64,000 nucleotides of DNA from Sporosarcina sp. ANT_H38 (GCF_008369195.1 NZ_VOBC01000001.1:124001-188000); one strand, 5' to 3'; positions 28,323 to 38,408 are shown, counted from the first letter of the stretch. The notes: generated by a model not told the origin, from the sequence alone. Numbers and translations are program-made.

Positions 28323-28880
28323 ATGAATCGGTATGTAGTAATAACGGTTGGTAAAACTCATAGCGGTAAATCTACATTTGCTAAAGCTTTGGGAAATGAG
28401 ATGATCAATTCAGTTGTCATTGACCAAGATAACCATGCTGAATTCCTTCAAATTAACTACCAAACAATATTACCTAAACAAGGACCAAATACGATTAAGT
28501 ACGCTCTGACACAAACCATTGTTAATTACGCAATTACTGAGACGAATTGCCATCTTATATTGTGTAATGCAAATCGCAATCGAAAAGGGCGTTTGAAACT
28601 ACTCGAACAATTCCATAACAAAGGATTTTCGAGTATTATAGTGAATTTTGATATTCCTGAACATGTTCTAAAAGTTCGAGTTACGAAAAGCCAGCGTGAT
28701 ACATCCATACTAAGAATCGCTTCAAATTTTGCGGAAGTGCTTACTCGACAGCATAATGAAACGAACAAAGGTGATGTGATTGCACCTATTGAAGATGAAG
28801 CAGACCATTTATTTGTAGTTAAAGATTCAAGTGAAATTCAAATGGTTATCCGAGAAATTGTTGAAATTGCTAAAAACTGA
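28323..28880 (+). CDS. P-loop ATP-binding protein, small-molecule-kinase-like
   Basis: Cytoplasmic P-loop protein of 185 aa: Walker A is GKTHSGKST near residue 9, with DQDN after the second strand and a likely lid region RVTKSQRDTS. The layout resembles the zeta-toxin/AAA_33 kinase group, which phosphorylates small molecules, but no partner antitoxin gene is near. ATG 28323 lies 8 nt after GGAG; the in-frame GTG 28317 is too close to that site. Substrate unknown. Confidence 0.7.
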   Translation: MNRYVVITVGKTHSGKSTFAKALGNEMINSVVIDQDNHAEFLQINYQTILPKQGPNTIKYALTQTIVNYAITETNCHLILCNANRNRKGRLKLLEQFHNKGFSSIIVNFDIPEHVLKVRVTKSQRDTSILRIASNFAEVLTRQHNETNKGDVIAPIEDEADHLFVVKDSSEIQMVIREIVEIAKN

Positions 28881-28924
28881 TGTGACACTTAACTATGTCA
28901 ACTTTCGAACGACTGAAAGATAAT

Positions 28925-28966
28925 AAAAAGTACCGGATACCAGTTTTGGCGTCCGATACTTTTTTA
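28925..28966. terminator. bidirectional terminator
   Basis: AAAAAGTA-CGGA pairs with TCCG-TACTTTTTT around a 12-nt loop, between two convergent genes. Confidence 0.85.
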
Positions 28967-28975
28967 AATTTATAA

Positions 28976-30391
28976 TTATTTTTTTGACCATTCAGTATGG
29001 AAATGGCCTTCTTTATCAAGACGTTCATAGGTATGTGCCCCGAAATAATCGCGCTGTGCCTGAATCAGATTGGCTGGCAATGTTTCAGTGCGATAACTAT
29101 CATAGTACGCTAATGCACTTGAGAAAGCAGGAATTGGAATTCCATGTTGAATTGCTACAGTTAATACTTCGCGAAGCGAATTCTGATATTCTCCTACTAT
29201 TTCCTGGAAGTATGGGTCAACAAGTAGGTTTGGTAGGTCACTATTATTGTCAAACGCATCTTTTATATTCTGTAAGAACTGGGCACGAATGATACAACCT
29301 CCCCGGAAAATCATCGCTACTTCTCCGTAAGGAATTTTCCAATCATACTCCTCAGATGCTGCACGCATTTGCGCAAAACCTTGGGCATATGAACAAATTT
29401 TACTCATATATAAAGCTTTACGAATCGCTTCAACCAAATCGTTTGGATCACCTGCATACTTTTTCAGTTCAGGGCCTTTTAGAATTTTACTTGCTGCAAT
29501 ACGCTCGTCCTTAACAGATGAAATAAACCGTGCAAATACAGACTCTGTGACGATTGGAAGTGACACTCCTAAGTCTAGCGCATTTTGACTTGTCCATTTT
29601 CCTGTGCCTTTTTGCCCGGCTACATCTAAAATTTGATCAATGAGCGGTTTCCCGGTTTCTTTATCCCTCTTTAGGAAAATATCTGCGGTGATTTCAATGA
29701 GATAGCTATCGAGCTCTCCCTTGTTCCATTCTGAAAATATTTCATGCAACTCCTGCGCTTCAAGACCTAGTGCATGTTTCATGATGAAATAGGCTTCGGA
29801 GATTAATTGCATATCGCCATATTCAATTCCGTTATGAACCATTTTTACATAATGTCCTGCTCCATCGAGGCCCATGTATGCACTGCAGGGAATGCCATCA
29901 ACTTTTGCCGAAATAGCATCAAGAATGGGCTTAACTTGTTCGTAAGCTTCTTTTGATCCTCCAGGCATAATCGATGGACCATTACGAGCGCCTTCTTCTC
30001 CACCAGAAACACCTGCACCAATGAAATGTATACCGGATTCCTTTAAGGATGCTGTACGTCTATTCGTATCTTTAAAGAATGTATTGCCGCCATCGATAAG
30101 AATATCGCCTTGTTGAAGATGAGGGACAAGGGACTGAATCACAGTATCTGTTGTTTCCCCGGCTTTAACCATTAATAAGATCTTACGGGGAACTTCTAGT
30201 GAAGAGACAAGATCTTCGATGCTGTAGCTACCATAAATATCTTTATCTTTCGCTTCTTTGTTGGAGAATTCATCTGTTCGATCTGTCCAATAATCATAAA
30301 CAGCTACCGAATAGCCTTTACTTTCAATGTTTAGCGCTAGGTTCATCCCCATAACACCTAAACCAATAACGCCCATTTGTTTCTTAGTCAT
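28976..30391 (-). CDS. gnd: 6-phosphogluconate dehydrogenase (decarboxylating)
   Basis: Oxidises 6-phosphogluconate to ribulose 5-phosphate plus CO2 with NADP+. Protein of 471 aa, normal for the family. The Rossmann motif [12 protein letters not shown] is at about 8-19; the substrate-site signature is [15 protein letters not shown] with catalytic Lys; [17 protein letters not shown] and [13 protein letters not shown] also match. ATG 30391 is preceded by GGAGTAGG; longer in-frame starts have no site. It follows zwf on the same strand with a 171-nt gap, so the two make the oxidative pentose phosphate branch. Confidence 0.95.
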   Translation of the reverse strand: MTKKQMGVIGLGVMGMNLALNIESKGYSVAVYDYWTDRTDEFSNKEAKDKDIYGSYSIEDLVSSLEVPRKILLMVKAGETTDTVIQSLVPHLQQGDILIDGGNTFFKDTNRRTASLKESGIHFIGAGVSGGEEGARNGPSIMPGGSKEAYEQVKPILDAISAKVDGIPCSAYMGLDGAGHYVKMVHNGIEYGDMQLISEAYFIMKHALGLEAQELHEIFSEWNKGELDSYLIEITADIFLKRDKETGKPLIDQILDVAGQKGTGKWTSQNALDLGVSLPIVTESVFARFISSVKDERIAASKILKGPELKKYAGDPNDLVEAIRKALYMSKICSYAQGFAQMRAASEEYDWKIPYGEVAMIFRGGCIIRAQFLQNIKDAFDNNSDLPNLLVDPYFQEIVGEYQNSLREVLTVAIQHGIPIPAFSSALAYYDSYRTETLPANLIQAQRDYFGAHTYERLDKEGHFHTEWSKK

Positions 30392-30562
30392 AATCCTACT
30401 CCATTCTTTTGTGTTATTTACCACGTTATATGTTGATATGAAAAAACCGATTGAATTTTTTACAGCGCTTGGGCTATCCCTTGTAAGGCGCCTTCGCTCA
30501 GATTATATAGGTAGTCATTTGTTCAATATATATAGCTGTGTTAAAAGTTTCAACTCTTTAGT

Positions 30563-32086
30563 TTACCACCAATTAAATTGATCGGCTTGCAATAGTTGAT
30601 TAGCAGCTTCTGGCCCATTTGAACCAGCAGGGTATGGATGTAAAGGTAGTGTATTCTCTTGAAATGCTTCCAATAGCGGTTGAATCCACTGCCATGATAA
30701 TTCAACTTCTTTCCAATTGGCGAAGAATGTTGCATTTCCGCGTATAGCATCAAATAGAAGTAGTTCATATGCTTCTGGCTGATCCTCTGAATTGGTGGAG
30801 AAGTTAATGCAAGCAGGCTCAAATTGGTTACTTGAAGGATTTTTCATATTTATCATTAAAGAAATACCTTCATTCGGACTAATTTCGAATATCAATAAGT
30901 TTGGAGTGATTCCATCAGTCGAAAGGACGTCTGTTTGTTTTACCTTGTTTTTAAACTCAATAACAATCTTGGTAGATTTTGTACCTACCCGTTTCCCTGT
31001 TCGTATGTAAAAGGGAATTCCGCTCCAAAATGGATTGTCAATATAGAGGCGAGCAGCGAAATAAGTATCATTCATTGAGGAAGCACCAACCCCTGGCTCT
31101 TCTTTATAACCAACAACCGGGTTATCGAAAATCTCGCCGGCTTCGTATTGAGCACGAACAACATTCTGCGCCATATCTTCTTTATAGATAGGTCGAAGAG
31201 AGTCCATGATAGTTACTTTTTGTTTTCTAATTTCTTCAGCAGTCATTTTTTTAGGTAAATGAAGGGCCGTCATCATGACTAACTGAAGAAGATGATTCTG
31301 AACCATATCCCGAATTGCGCCCGCTTGATCGTAATAATCTGCCCTTGTTTCTACCCCGACAGTTTCACATGCTGTGATTTGTATATTAGCAATTTGTTTA
31401 TGATCGAATAATGAACCGAATATCGGATTGGCGAATTCAAAGGATTCGAGATTTTGGACCATAGGTTTCCCTAGATAGTGGTCGATTCTGTAAATTTCTT
31501 CATCATTAAAAGCGTTGTTCAAACTCTCGTTTAATTGTCGTGCGGACTTTAGGTCGCTTCCAAAGGGTTTTTCGACAATAAGTCGCTTCCAACCAGTCGT
31601 TTGACTAATTCCGCTCTTATTAAGACCTGATGTAATAACATCAACCAACTGTGGAGCAACCGACAAATAGAACATACGATTTGCGGGTATATTTAATTCT
31701 TTCTCTCTGTTGCAAATAAGTTCATGAAGGTTTTGATACGAATCATTATCTTTTGCATCAAATTTAGAGTACCGAAACTTGGCTAAAAATGCATTCAATC
31801 CGGTTGTTTGAACAGCTCTTCTAGAATATTCTCTTAGTGAACTCTCGACTTTTGATTGGAAAACATCATCTGGGAAATAGTTTCTGCCTAAACCAATTAT
31901 GGAGATTGAATCTGGTAATTTACCGTCGAGAAACAAATTATATAAAGCAGGAAATAATTTGCGTTTTGCTAAGTCTCCCGTCGCGCCGAATAAAACAAAG
32001 GTCATGTCTTGAGTTGTCCATTCTTCTTGTAAATCATTAAATTGATTTTTTTTATCAGTTCCAACTGAGGCTGTTACGTCATCCAT
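30563..32086 (-). CDS. zwf: glucose-6-phosphate 1-dehydrogenase
   Basis: First enzyme of the oxidative pentose phosphate pathway, 507 aa. The N-terminal NADP-binding motif is FGATGDLAKRKLFPALYNL (about 32-50) and the catalytic signature is RIDHYLGKP (about 195-203). GGAGGAAAG lies upstream of the ATG. The 6-phosphogluconolactonase gene is not adjacent; gnd is directly downstream. Confidence 0.95.
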   Translation of the reverse strand: MDDVTASVGTDKKNQFNDLQEEWTTQDMTFVLFGATGDLAKRKLFPALYNLFLDGKLPDSISIIGLGRNYFPDDVFQSKVESSLREYSRRAVQTTGLNAFLAKFRYSKFDAKDNDSYQNLHELICNREKELNIPANRMFYLSVAPQLVDVITSGLNKSGISQTTGWKRLIVEKPFGSDLKSARQLNESLNNAFNDEEIYRIDHYLGKPMVQNLESFEFANPIFGSLFDHKQIANIQITACETVGVETRADYYDQAGAIRDMVQNHLLQLVMMTALHLPKKMTAEEIRKQKVTIMDSLRPIYKEDMAQNVVRAQYEAGEIFDNPVVGYKEEPGVGASSMNDTYFAARLYIDNPFWSGIPFYIRTGKRVGTKSTKIVIEFKNKVKQTDVLSTDGITPNLLIFEISPNEGISLMINMKNPSSNQFEPACINFSTNSEDQPEAYELLLFDAIRGNATFFANWKEVELSWQWIQPLLEAFQENTLPLHPYPAGSNGPEAANQLLQADQFNWW

Positions 32087-32330
32087 TTTCGCTTTCCTCC
32101 AATTTCAGTGTAGACACGAATAATACTTGAAACTGATTCAAGTATATCATTAAATGATGCGTGGTTCTAAGACTATAAATGAAATTACAATTAGAGGACA
32201 TGCATGGTCTTAGAGTCTTTTTTGGTATACTAATGAAGTAACTAAAGTTGTTTTGCTAGACTGCATGCTAAATTACATGCGAGGATAGCTCTATAGTCAG
32301 ACACTAAAAAGTAAAGGATGGGTTGGTAAA

Positions 32331-32948
32331 ATGAAAATGCATGATGTAACTGGGACCATTTATGAAGGTATGACCGTTTACAAAGATAAACCTGAAAAAC
32401 AACCAAAATTTAATCGAGTAACTAATGGGTATGTAACTGAAACTCGGTTGGAGATAGATGTGCATACAGGGACACATATCGATGCACCGCTTCACATGGT
32501 TGTAGATGGAGATACGTTTGAATCAATCTCGATGGACAGTCTTGTGGGACAGTGTAAAGTACTCGATTTAACAAATGTAGAAGATGGAATTTCTAAAGCG
32601 GATTTGGAGAAATTTGAAATTCAAAAGAATGATTTTATACTATTTAAAACTAAAAATTCTTTTGAGGAAACATTTAATTTTGATTTTATTTATCTAGCAC
32701 AAGATGGAGCAGAATATCTTTCCCAAATTGGTATTCGAGGGGTTGGAATAGACACACTTGGAATCGAAAGAAGCCAAGAAGGACATCCAACTCATAAAAC
32801 ATTATTTGCAAACGAGATTATTATTATTGAAGGGCTTCGTTTAAAAGAAGTTCAACAAGGTGACTATTTCATGGTTGCTGCACCTTTAAAATTGACGGGT
32901 ACAGATGCATCACCTGCAAGAGTGTTATTATTTGAAGGATTACAATAA
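32331..32948 (+). CDS. cyclase-family protein (kynurenine-formamidase-like hydrolase)
   Basis: Metal-dependent hydrolase of 205 aa with the family signature HTGTHIDAPLH (HxGTHxDxPxH), which binds Zn or Mn. Relatives hydrolyse N-formylkynurenine, isatin or other amides and lactones. No tryptophan-degradation gene is adjacent, so the substrate is open. A strong terminator follows. Confidence 0.83.
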   Translation: MKMHDVTGTIYEGMTVYKDKPEKQPKFNRVTNGYVTETRLEIDVHTGTHIDAPLHMVVDGDTFESISMDSLVGQCKVLDLTNVEDGISKADLEKFEIQKNDFILFKTKNSFEETFNFDFIYLAQDGAEYLSQIGIRGVGIDTLGIERSQEGHPTHKTLFANEIIIIEGLRLKEVQQGDYFMVAAPLKLTGTDASPARVLLFEGLQ

Positions 32949-32968
32949 ATTTCATTAATTGAGAGTCT

Positions 32969-33003
32969 AATCCCACCGGATAACTATTGCCGGTGGGATT
33001 TTG
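32969..33003 (+). terminator. terminator of the cyclase gene
   Basis: AATCCCACCGG pairs perfectly with CCGGTGGGATT around a 10-nt loop, with TTTT after. Confidence 0.9.
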
Positions 33004-33050
33004 TTGTACCTATAGGAAACTATAAAATTATCGGTCTGTGGATTATATAT

Positions 33051-33197
33051 ATGATTGGTTTGTGGTGAAATATGGTCGATGGTGCGGCGTTTATGATTGG
33101 TTGGCGATGGTATATGGTCGGTGGTGTGGAGTATATGATCGGTCGTGAGGGATATATAATCGGTTGGCGGTGGTATATGGTCGTTCGTGCTTAGGTA
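33051..33197. repeat. array of seven 21-bp units, core ATGATCGGT
   Basis: Units start at 33051, 33072, 33093, 33114, 33135, 33156 and 33177, exactly 21 bp apart. Each begins ATGRTYGG-like, and most end in TAT. A related unit at 33027 is 24 bp before. From 33072 the frame stays open for 40 codons as Met-Val/Ile-Gly heptads. The core matches the reverse complement of the core in the 2929-3054 array (ATGACCGGC / ATGATCGCC). The 371-nt gap 32949-33319 holds only this array, the terminator at 32969 and the promoter of the ABC operon. Confidence 0.85.
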
Positions 33198-33319
33198 TCG
33201 TCTTTTTTTCTATTGTGTAGGCATGATGACTCGTATATAATAAAGTTACTATCCAGAACTTTCTAACAACTCTGGCGCTTTGTGCTACATGAACTCAAAA
33301 ACATACGGGGGGAATGACG

Positions 33320-34114
33320 ATGAAGAAAGGATTGCGCTTCATATCATTGGGGTTACTGCTGGCGAGTGTTAGTATTCTATTGTTTGCTTGTGGAACAGGC
33401 ACGAAGGATTCTGGTTCATCGAAAAACGGAGAAAGTGGAAAAAGGGTATTGGTAGTCGGGACGGATGCTACGTATGCACCAATGGAGTTCATGGATGAAA
33501 AAGGGAATATTGTTGGTATCGATATTGATATTGTAAAAGCGATTGCAGAAGCTGCAGGCTTTGAAGTTGAATTTAAAAACTATGGTTGGGAACCTCTTTT
33601 TCCGGCATTAACAGGTGAGGAAGTAGACTTCGCGGTATCATCTATCACAATTACTGATGAACGAAAAGAATCGTATGATTTCTCAGATCCCTATTTCATA
33701 GCGAACCAACTGATTCTTGTGCCTGAAGATTCAAAAGTTGAGAAATTTGAAGATTTGAAAGATAAACGAGTTTCCGTCCAAATCAATACGACGGGGCATA
33801 CTGTCATTAAGGAACTTCTAGGAAAAACGAGTTCTAAAATTGTTGCACCAGAGTCTATGCCTTTAGCAATTAGTGAAATGATCAATGGCAATGCTGACGC
33901 TGCGATTGGGGACAATGCTGTTATTATCGATTACAAAGCAAACAATCCTAAAGTTAAAGTTAAAACAATCGAAGATGATAGTTTTGAAAAGGAGTATTAT
34001 GGCTTAATGGTTAAGAAAGGGAACACTGAAATCATTGAACTGTTGAATGAGGGCATCAAGATAATAAAAGAGAATGGGAAATTGAAGGAAATCACAGGAT
34101 TTGATGTAGAGTAA
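33320..34114 (+). CDS. amino-acid ABC transporter, substrate-binding lipoprotein
   Basis: Extracellular solute-binding protein, family 3, about 264 aa. It has a lipoprotein signal with lipobox LFAC and then the typical opening VLVVGTDATYAPMEFMDEKG and IGIDIDIVKAIA-like segments. The best start is ATG 33320, 7 nt after GGGGGG; ATG 33314 is only 1 nt away. It is the first gene of a binding protein-permease-ATPase operon for a polar or basic amino acid, perhaps glutamine, arginine or cystine; the substrate is not readable. Confidence 0.9.
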   Translation: MKKGLRFISLGLLLASVSILLFACGTGTKDSGSSKNGESGKRVLVVGTDATYAPMEFMDEKGNIVGIDIDIVKAIAEAAGFEVEFKNYGWEPLFPALTGEEVDFAVSSITITDERKESYDFSDPYFIANQLILVPEDSKVEKFEDLKDKRVSVQINTTGHTVIKELLGKTSSKIVAPESMPLAISEMINGNADAAIGDNAVIIDYKANNPKVKVKTIEDDSFEKEYYGLMVKKGNTEIIELLNEGIKIIKENGKLKEITGFDVE

Positions 34115-34170
34115 TCGTTTTTTTGTGGAACGATACAACTACACCAAGTTAGTAAATGGGAGTGATTGAA

Positions 34171-34881
34171 TTGGATTTCCTGGATATTAGATGGGGAATG
34201 ATTTGGGATTATCGTGAATTGTTCTTTCGCGGAATTGGGGTTACTTTAGCACTCACTGTGGTAGGCTATTTAGGGGGCTTTGTATTAGGCTTATTTGTAG
34301 GTATGGGGAAATTGTCTAAGAAAAAGTGGATTTACTATCCTTCTAAGTATTATGTCGACTTCTTTCGTGGGACGCCATTATTAGTACAAATTTTATTAAT
34401 ACATTTAGCTCTTATTCCAGGGGTTTTTGGTCATTCATTAGGTTATTTTGTATCAGGTGCGCTTGCACTTGTTTTAAACAGTGCTGCATACAATGCAGAA
34501 ATTATTCGTGCAGGCATTCAGTCAATTGAAAAAGGGCAAATGGAAGCGGCAAGGTCTCTTGGAATGACGAAAAATGTAGCGATGAAGAATATTATTCTAC
34601 CGCAGGCTTTTAGAAGGATGGTTCCACCGCTTGGGAATGAACTGATTGCGCTGCTAAAAGATTCGTCGCTAGTAACGATTATCGCTGCAAACGATTTATT
34701 GTATGCAGGAAAAGTAGTTGCAGGTGCTAGTTTCAGGTTTTGGGAGCCATATCTTACGGTTGCAATTCTTTACTTGTGCCTAACTTTCGTTTTCGGTAAA
34801 ATTATTTCGTATGTAGAAAAACGCTTTAGTAATAGCTATGTTCCGACACAAAGAAAGAAAATGTTCTCAACTCGGCGTTAA
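34171..34881 (+). CDS. amino-acid ABC transporter, permease
   Basis: HisM/GlnP-type inner-membrane permease of about 236 aa with five helices and the EAA loop EAARSLGMTKNVAMKNIILPQ, which contacts the ATPase. YVDFFRGTPLLVQ is the family signature. The preferred start is TTG 34171, 6 nt after GGGAGTG; ATG 34156 overlaps that site. It lies 56 nt after the binding-protein gene. Confidence 0.9.
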   Translation: MDFLDIRWGMIWDYRELFFRGIGVTLALTVVGYLGGFVLGLFVGMGKLSKKKWIYYPSKYYVDFFRGTPLLVQILLIHLALIPGVFGHSLGYFVSGALALVLNSAAYNAEIIRAGIQSIEKGQMEAARSLGMTKNVAMKNIILPQAFRRMVPPLGNELIALLKDSSLVTIIAANDLLYAGKVVAGASFRFWEPYLTVAILYLCLTFVFGKIISYVEKRFSNSYVPTQRKKMFSTRR

Positions 34882-34898
34882 GGTAGAAAGGTGATCAA

Positions 34899-35621
34899 AT
34901 GATTAAAGTGGACGGTCTCTATAAGTCTTTTGGGAAATTAGAAGTGTTAAAAGGAATCGATTATGAAGTGAAAGAAAAAGAAGTCATCTGTGTTATCGGC
35001 CCAAGTGGTTCCGGAAAAAGTACATTTTTACGCTGTATAAATTTGTTGGAAGACATTACAGCTGGCCAAATCTTTATTGACGGAGTTAAAGTAAATGATC
35101 CAAAAACGGATATCAATGAAATTCGGAAAGATGTGGGGATGGTGTTTCAACAGTTTAACCTGTTCCCACATATGCGAGTTATCGATAATATAACCATTTC
35201 TCCGCGGAAAATCAGGAAAATGAATTCTGCAGATGCGGAAGAACTAGCCCACGAATTGTTGAAGAAGGTTGGGCTAGCTGATAAAGCGAATTCTTATCCC
35301 GAACAGTTATCTGGTGGTCAAATGCAACGTGTTGCGATTGCAAGGGCATTAGCGATGCAACCTAAAGTCATGCTATTCGATGAACCAACTTCTGCACTCG
35401 ATCCAGAAATGGTAAAAGAGGTGTTGGATGTCATGAAACAGCTTGCGATCGAAGGGATGACAATGGTCGTTGTTACGCATGAAATGGGCTTTGCAAGAGA
35501 GATGGGAGACCGGGTGTTATTCATGGATCAAGGAATTATTGTCGAAGAAGGTATACCAGAACAAGTATTTAATAACCCAAAAAATGAACGGACAAAAGCA
35601 TTTTTAAGTAAAGTACTTTAG
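34899..35621 (+). CDS. amino-acid ABC transporter, ATP-binding protein
   Basis: GlnQ/ArtM-type ATPase of 240 aa: Walker [10 protein letters not shown] (about 34-42), signature LSGGQMQR, Walker [13 protein letters not shown] and switch His in VVTHEM. AGAAAGGTGA precedes the ATG, 17 nt after the permease. Completes the three-gene uptake system. Confidence 0.93.
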   Translation: MIKVDGLYKSFGKLEVLKGIDYEVKEKEVICVIGPSGSGKSTFLRCINLLEDITAGQIFIDGVKVNDPKTDINEIRKDVGMVFQQFNLFPHMRVIDNITISPRKIRKMNSADAEELAHELLKKVGLADKANSYPEQLSGGQMQRVAIARALAMQPKVMLFDEPTSALDPEMVKEVLDVMKQLAIEGMTMVVVTHEMGFAREMGDRVLFMDQGIIVEEGIPEQVFNNPKNERTKAFLSKVL

Positions 35622-35649
35622 TCCAAGTTAATCTGTGCGATAGATACCA

Positions 35650-35697
35650 AGGAAAGCAGATGGGCGACATATATTCGCTTATACTGTTTTCCTTTTT
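35650..35697 (+). terminator. probable terminator of the ABC operon
   Basis: AAGGAAA-CA..TG-TTTCCTT stem with a long loop, followed by TTT. Confidence 0.6.
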
Positions 35698-35772
35698 AAT
35701 TATTAAATCTCCTGGCATGGTATAGTGAAATATATAATAGAAGTAAACAATTTGTTGTGAGGTGGTTTAATA

Positions 35773-36222
35773 ATGAAACAATGGACGAAGGAGATAGAGA
35801 TTGATGCACCAATTGAACAAGTATGGAGTTTTTTTGATGGGCCTTTAGAAAATATGCAAAAAATCATGCCGCAAGTCATTGAAAATAAAGCGATAACAAT
35901 AGTAGATGGAATGGTTGGAAGTGTATATTTACAAAAATATAAAGAAGGAAAGCGTGTTATGGAGTACCAAGTAGAAACGTTAGAATATAGCGATTCACCA
36001 AATGAAAAAAAGTTAAAGATTGGTTTTACACTCGCTAATATGTTTGATATTACGGCGCGCTACGAGTTGGTCAAGCTCAATGACGATAAAACCTCATTAA
36101 CATATACCGCAACGAATCGTCCGTTAAAGTGGTTTGTGAAATTATTTTTACTGTTTTCCACCGACAAAGTTGTGGTGGAATTTTTACAACGAGTAAAAAA
36201 GGTAGCTGAAACAGAAAAATGA
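35773..36222 (+). CDS. SRPBCC-family (START/Bet v1-like) protein
   Basis: Soluble protein of 149 aa with an SRPBCC-type opening (TKEIEIDAPIEQVWSFF) and a ligand-pocket pattern. Such proteins bind small hydrophobic ligands or act as polyketide-cyclase or AHSA1-like domains; the ligand is unknown. GTGAGGTGG precedes the ATG. Followed by its own terminator. Confidence 0.78.
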   Translation: MKQWTKEIEIDAPIEQVWSFFDGPLENMQKIMPQVIENKAITIVDGMVGSVYLQKYKEGKRVMEYQVETLEYSDSPNEKKLKIGFTLANMFDITARYELVKLNDDKTSLTYTATNRPLKWFVKLFLLFSTDKVVVEFLQRVKKVAETEK

Positions 36223-36271
36223 ACTATTGATGTCTGTCACCTAGAGTAATTGGATGCTGATGTCTATACAA

Positions 36272-36303
36272 GAGAGGCCATCCCGCAGGGAACGGCCTTT
36301 TTA
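36272..36303 (+). terminator. terminator of the SRPBCC gene
   Basis: AGGCC-TCCC gca GGGA-GGCCT with TTTT after. Confidence 0.85.
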
Positions 36304-36418
36304 TCTTAATGTAATATGATGAATTTCCAATGCGAATTGCGAAAAGGCTGAAGCGTTGAAGCGGGTTTAATGGAATTCTTTATTTCAACATATATAGTAC
36401 ATTAGATTGGTATGCCTA

Positions 36419-37069
36419 TTATAAAATATAGTTCAAGAAAACCAACATGATTCCAAGATCAGCTAAGATATGACTAATAATTGATGCGCTGATTGAATTC
36501 AATTTGTACCTGAAGTAGCCCCACATAAGGCCTGCTATAAATACCGGAATAACAGCGATGAAATTAAAAGGGAATGCGAAGATGGAAAAGAGAGAAACTA
36601 GATGATAGAGACTATAAAAAAATGATGTAATTATAATCGTTTGAGCCGCACCTACTCGTTCAATAAGGCGCTTATACATAACTTCTCTCCAATATAGCTC
36701 TTCCAAAACCGGATTGATGAAGATGAGGAAAATAATTAACCAGAAAAGGGTACTTCCAGTAAAATTCCACTCTTCTAAAACTTGCCTTAGTTCATTAAGA
36801 TCAAAAATTGAATTATGTAATACTGCAACTGTCCCGTAAATCGCCCCTAAACAAATAAGACCACTAATGAACCCGACTGAAAATGATTGGAGATTGAAGT
36901 GTTTTTTACGGTCCAATCGATGACCTTTATTTCCGATCTGTAATAGAATCGAAACAAATAATAGCCAACCATAGAATAGGATGAAAGTAATAGGGACGCT
37001 TTTGAATACGACTAAACCTAAGTAAATCATAATCGTTGGACATATTAATAAGAATGTGAGTTTTATCAT
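36419..37069 (-). CDS. CPBP-family intramembrane metalloprotease
   Basis: Membrane protein of 216 aa with six to seven helices and the ABI/CPBP motifs: EELYWR (EExxxR, motif 1), SFFYSLYHL (FxxxH type, motif 2) and SHILAD (HxxxD/N type, motif 3). Family members process prenylated or membrane peptides, and some protect against self-made bacteriocins; no bacteriocin gene is adjacent. Confidence 0.85.
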   Translation of the reverse strand: MIKLTFLLICPTIMIYLGLVVFKSVPITFILFYGWLLFVSILLQIGNKGHRLDRKKHFNLQSFSVGFISGLICLGAIYGTVAVLHNSIFDLNELRQVLEEWNFTGSTLFWLIIFLIFINPVLEELYWREVMYKRLIERVGAAQTIIITSFFYSLYHLVSLFSIFAFPFNFIAVIPVFIAGLMWGYFRYKLNSISASIISHILADLGIMLVFLNYIL

Positions 37070-37383
37070 AAATCCTCCATGTGTTCTAATTCGTAATAAA
37101 CATCCCTATCTTTCGGGGCGCAATGACTATCAGAATCATAATCAATACAATTTAACCCACTTTCGTTATATCTTATCATTTACTGGGTAATTTATCATAA
37201 CAATCAACTAATTTAATTTTGGAGGATCTCTCGTTTCAACTAACTAATAGCCAAGTAAAATTTTTTTGATAAGCTCTTTAAACAAGTTTTAAATAAAAAA
37301 GAAGTAACTACCTGTAATGGTAGTTACTTTCTGTGGGGATATTGATGTATTAACGACGGCCAATATCTTTGCACGAAGCTCTT
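37070..37383. other. intergenic region between two minus-strand genes
   Basis: It holds the CPBP promoter side and, near 37290-37330, the terminator of the dioxygenase gene. Nothing else was recognised. Confidence 0.4.
37290..37330 (-). terminator. terminator of the dioxygenase gene
   Basis: AAGTAACTACC tgtaat GGTAGTTACTT, an 11-bp perfect stem. On the minus strand it is followed by CTTTTTTA. Confidence 0.88.
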
Positions 37384-38352
37384 TTATCTTGTCGTATTCA
37401 ATGGTTTGATATTTGCTTCAATTGCTGCACGTTTACCTTCCAAAAATGGTGGAAGTGCAAGTGACTCACCCAATGTTTCAAGTGGCTCATCTGTTGCGAA
37501 TCCAGGTCCGTCAGTTGCAAGTTCGAATAAGATGCCATTTGGCTCACGGAAATATAACGAACGGAAATAGAATCGTTCTACAAAACCGGAGTTTGGCAAG
37601 CGCGTACTGTTAATTTTATCAATCCATGCATGCAGTTCCTCTTCGTCGTCAACACGGAAAGCTACATGGTGAACGCCACCTACTCCTTGAACTTCAGCAG
37701 GTAAATCAGTACGTGGTTCAACGAACACTTCAGCACCAGTTCCGCCTTCTCCAACTTCCATAACGATGATGTCGTCTTGTCCTTCAATTAATGCAGGAAT
37801 GCGGTTCTTCTCTGTAAATCCAAGAATCTGGAGGGCTGCGATTGTCGGTTCAGGAGTGCGAACAGTTAGTCTAACAGGACCAAGCCCGGTTATTCCATAC
37901 TCAACTGGAACTGGGCTCTTATCCCATGGCGTTCCAGTGGGAGCGATTGAATTTGTTTCATCGGATACGAGCGTCAATTGCTGACCTTCCGCATCTTCGA
38001 AGAAAATAACATTGCGACCAGCAAATTCTGAAATAGGTGCATGTTTAACGTCAAATTCAGTAAAGCGTTCAATCCAATATTTCAATGCTTCGTCACTCGC
38101 TACACGAAGCGATGAGTTTGAAATACTACTGACACCTGCTCTTTTTGGTCCAGCATTTGGGAAGTCAAAGAATGTAAGTTCAGTTCCCGGATTCCCTTTT
38201 TCATCTCCGTAAAATAAATGATAAGCAGTTGTGTCATCCTGATTCACAGTTTTTTTTACTAGCCTCATACCAAGTACTTCTGTGTAAAACTTAAAGTTAT
38301 GTGCTGCGCTTCCAGTCATCGCAGTTAGATGGTGAATACCTTTTACGTTCAT
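37384..38352 (-). CDS. ring-cleaving dioxygenase of the glyoxalase fold (MhqO/MhqE type)
   Basis: Vicinal-oxygen-chelate protein of 322 aa with two tandem glyoxalase modules: VKGIHHLTAMTGS at the start and GVGGVHHVAFRVDDEE in the second half, where His and a late Glu (NGILFELATDGPGF) bind the metal. Relatives are induced by quinones in B. subtilis and detoxify hydroquinones or catechols. ATG 38352 follows GAGGGATGATC. A perfect 20-bp palindrome resembling the MhqR operator lies 37 nt upstream, which fits that role. Confidence 0.88.
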   Translation of the reverse strand: MNVKGIHHLTAMTGSAAHNFKFYTEVLGMRLVKKTVNQDDTTAYHLFYGDEKGNPGTELTFFDFPNAGPKRAGVSSISNSSLRVASDEALKYWIERFTEFDVKHAPISEFAGRNVIFFEDAEGQQLTLVSDETNSIAPTGTPWDKSPVPVEYGITGLGPVRLTVRTPEPTIAALQILGFTEKNRIPALIEGQDDIIVMEVGEGGTGAEVFVEPRTDLPAEVQGVGGVHHVAFRVDDEEELHAWIDKINSTRLPNSGFVERFYFRSLYFREPNGILFELATDGPGFATDEPLETLGESLALPPFLEGKRAAIEANIKPLNTTR

Positions 38353-38388
38353 ATCGATCATCCCTCTCAAAAGTAATTAGTGATTTAT

Positions 38389-38408
38389 TTATCTTGAATT
38401 CAAGATAA
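38389..38408. promoter_or_regulatory. 20-bp palindrome resembling the MhqR (MarR-family) operator
   Basis: TTATCTTGAATTCAAGATAA is a perfect palindrome just upstream of the quinone-type dioxygenase gene. It is close to the TATCTCGAA-centred inverted repeat described for MhqR. No mhqR-like gene is in the window. Confidence 0.65.
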
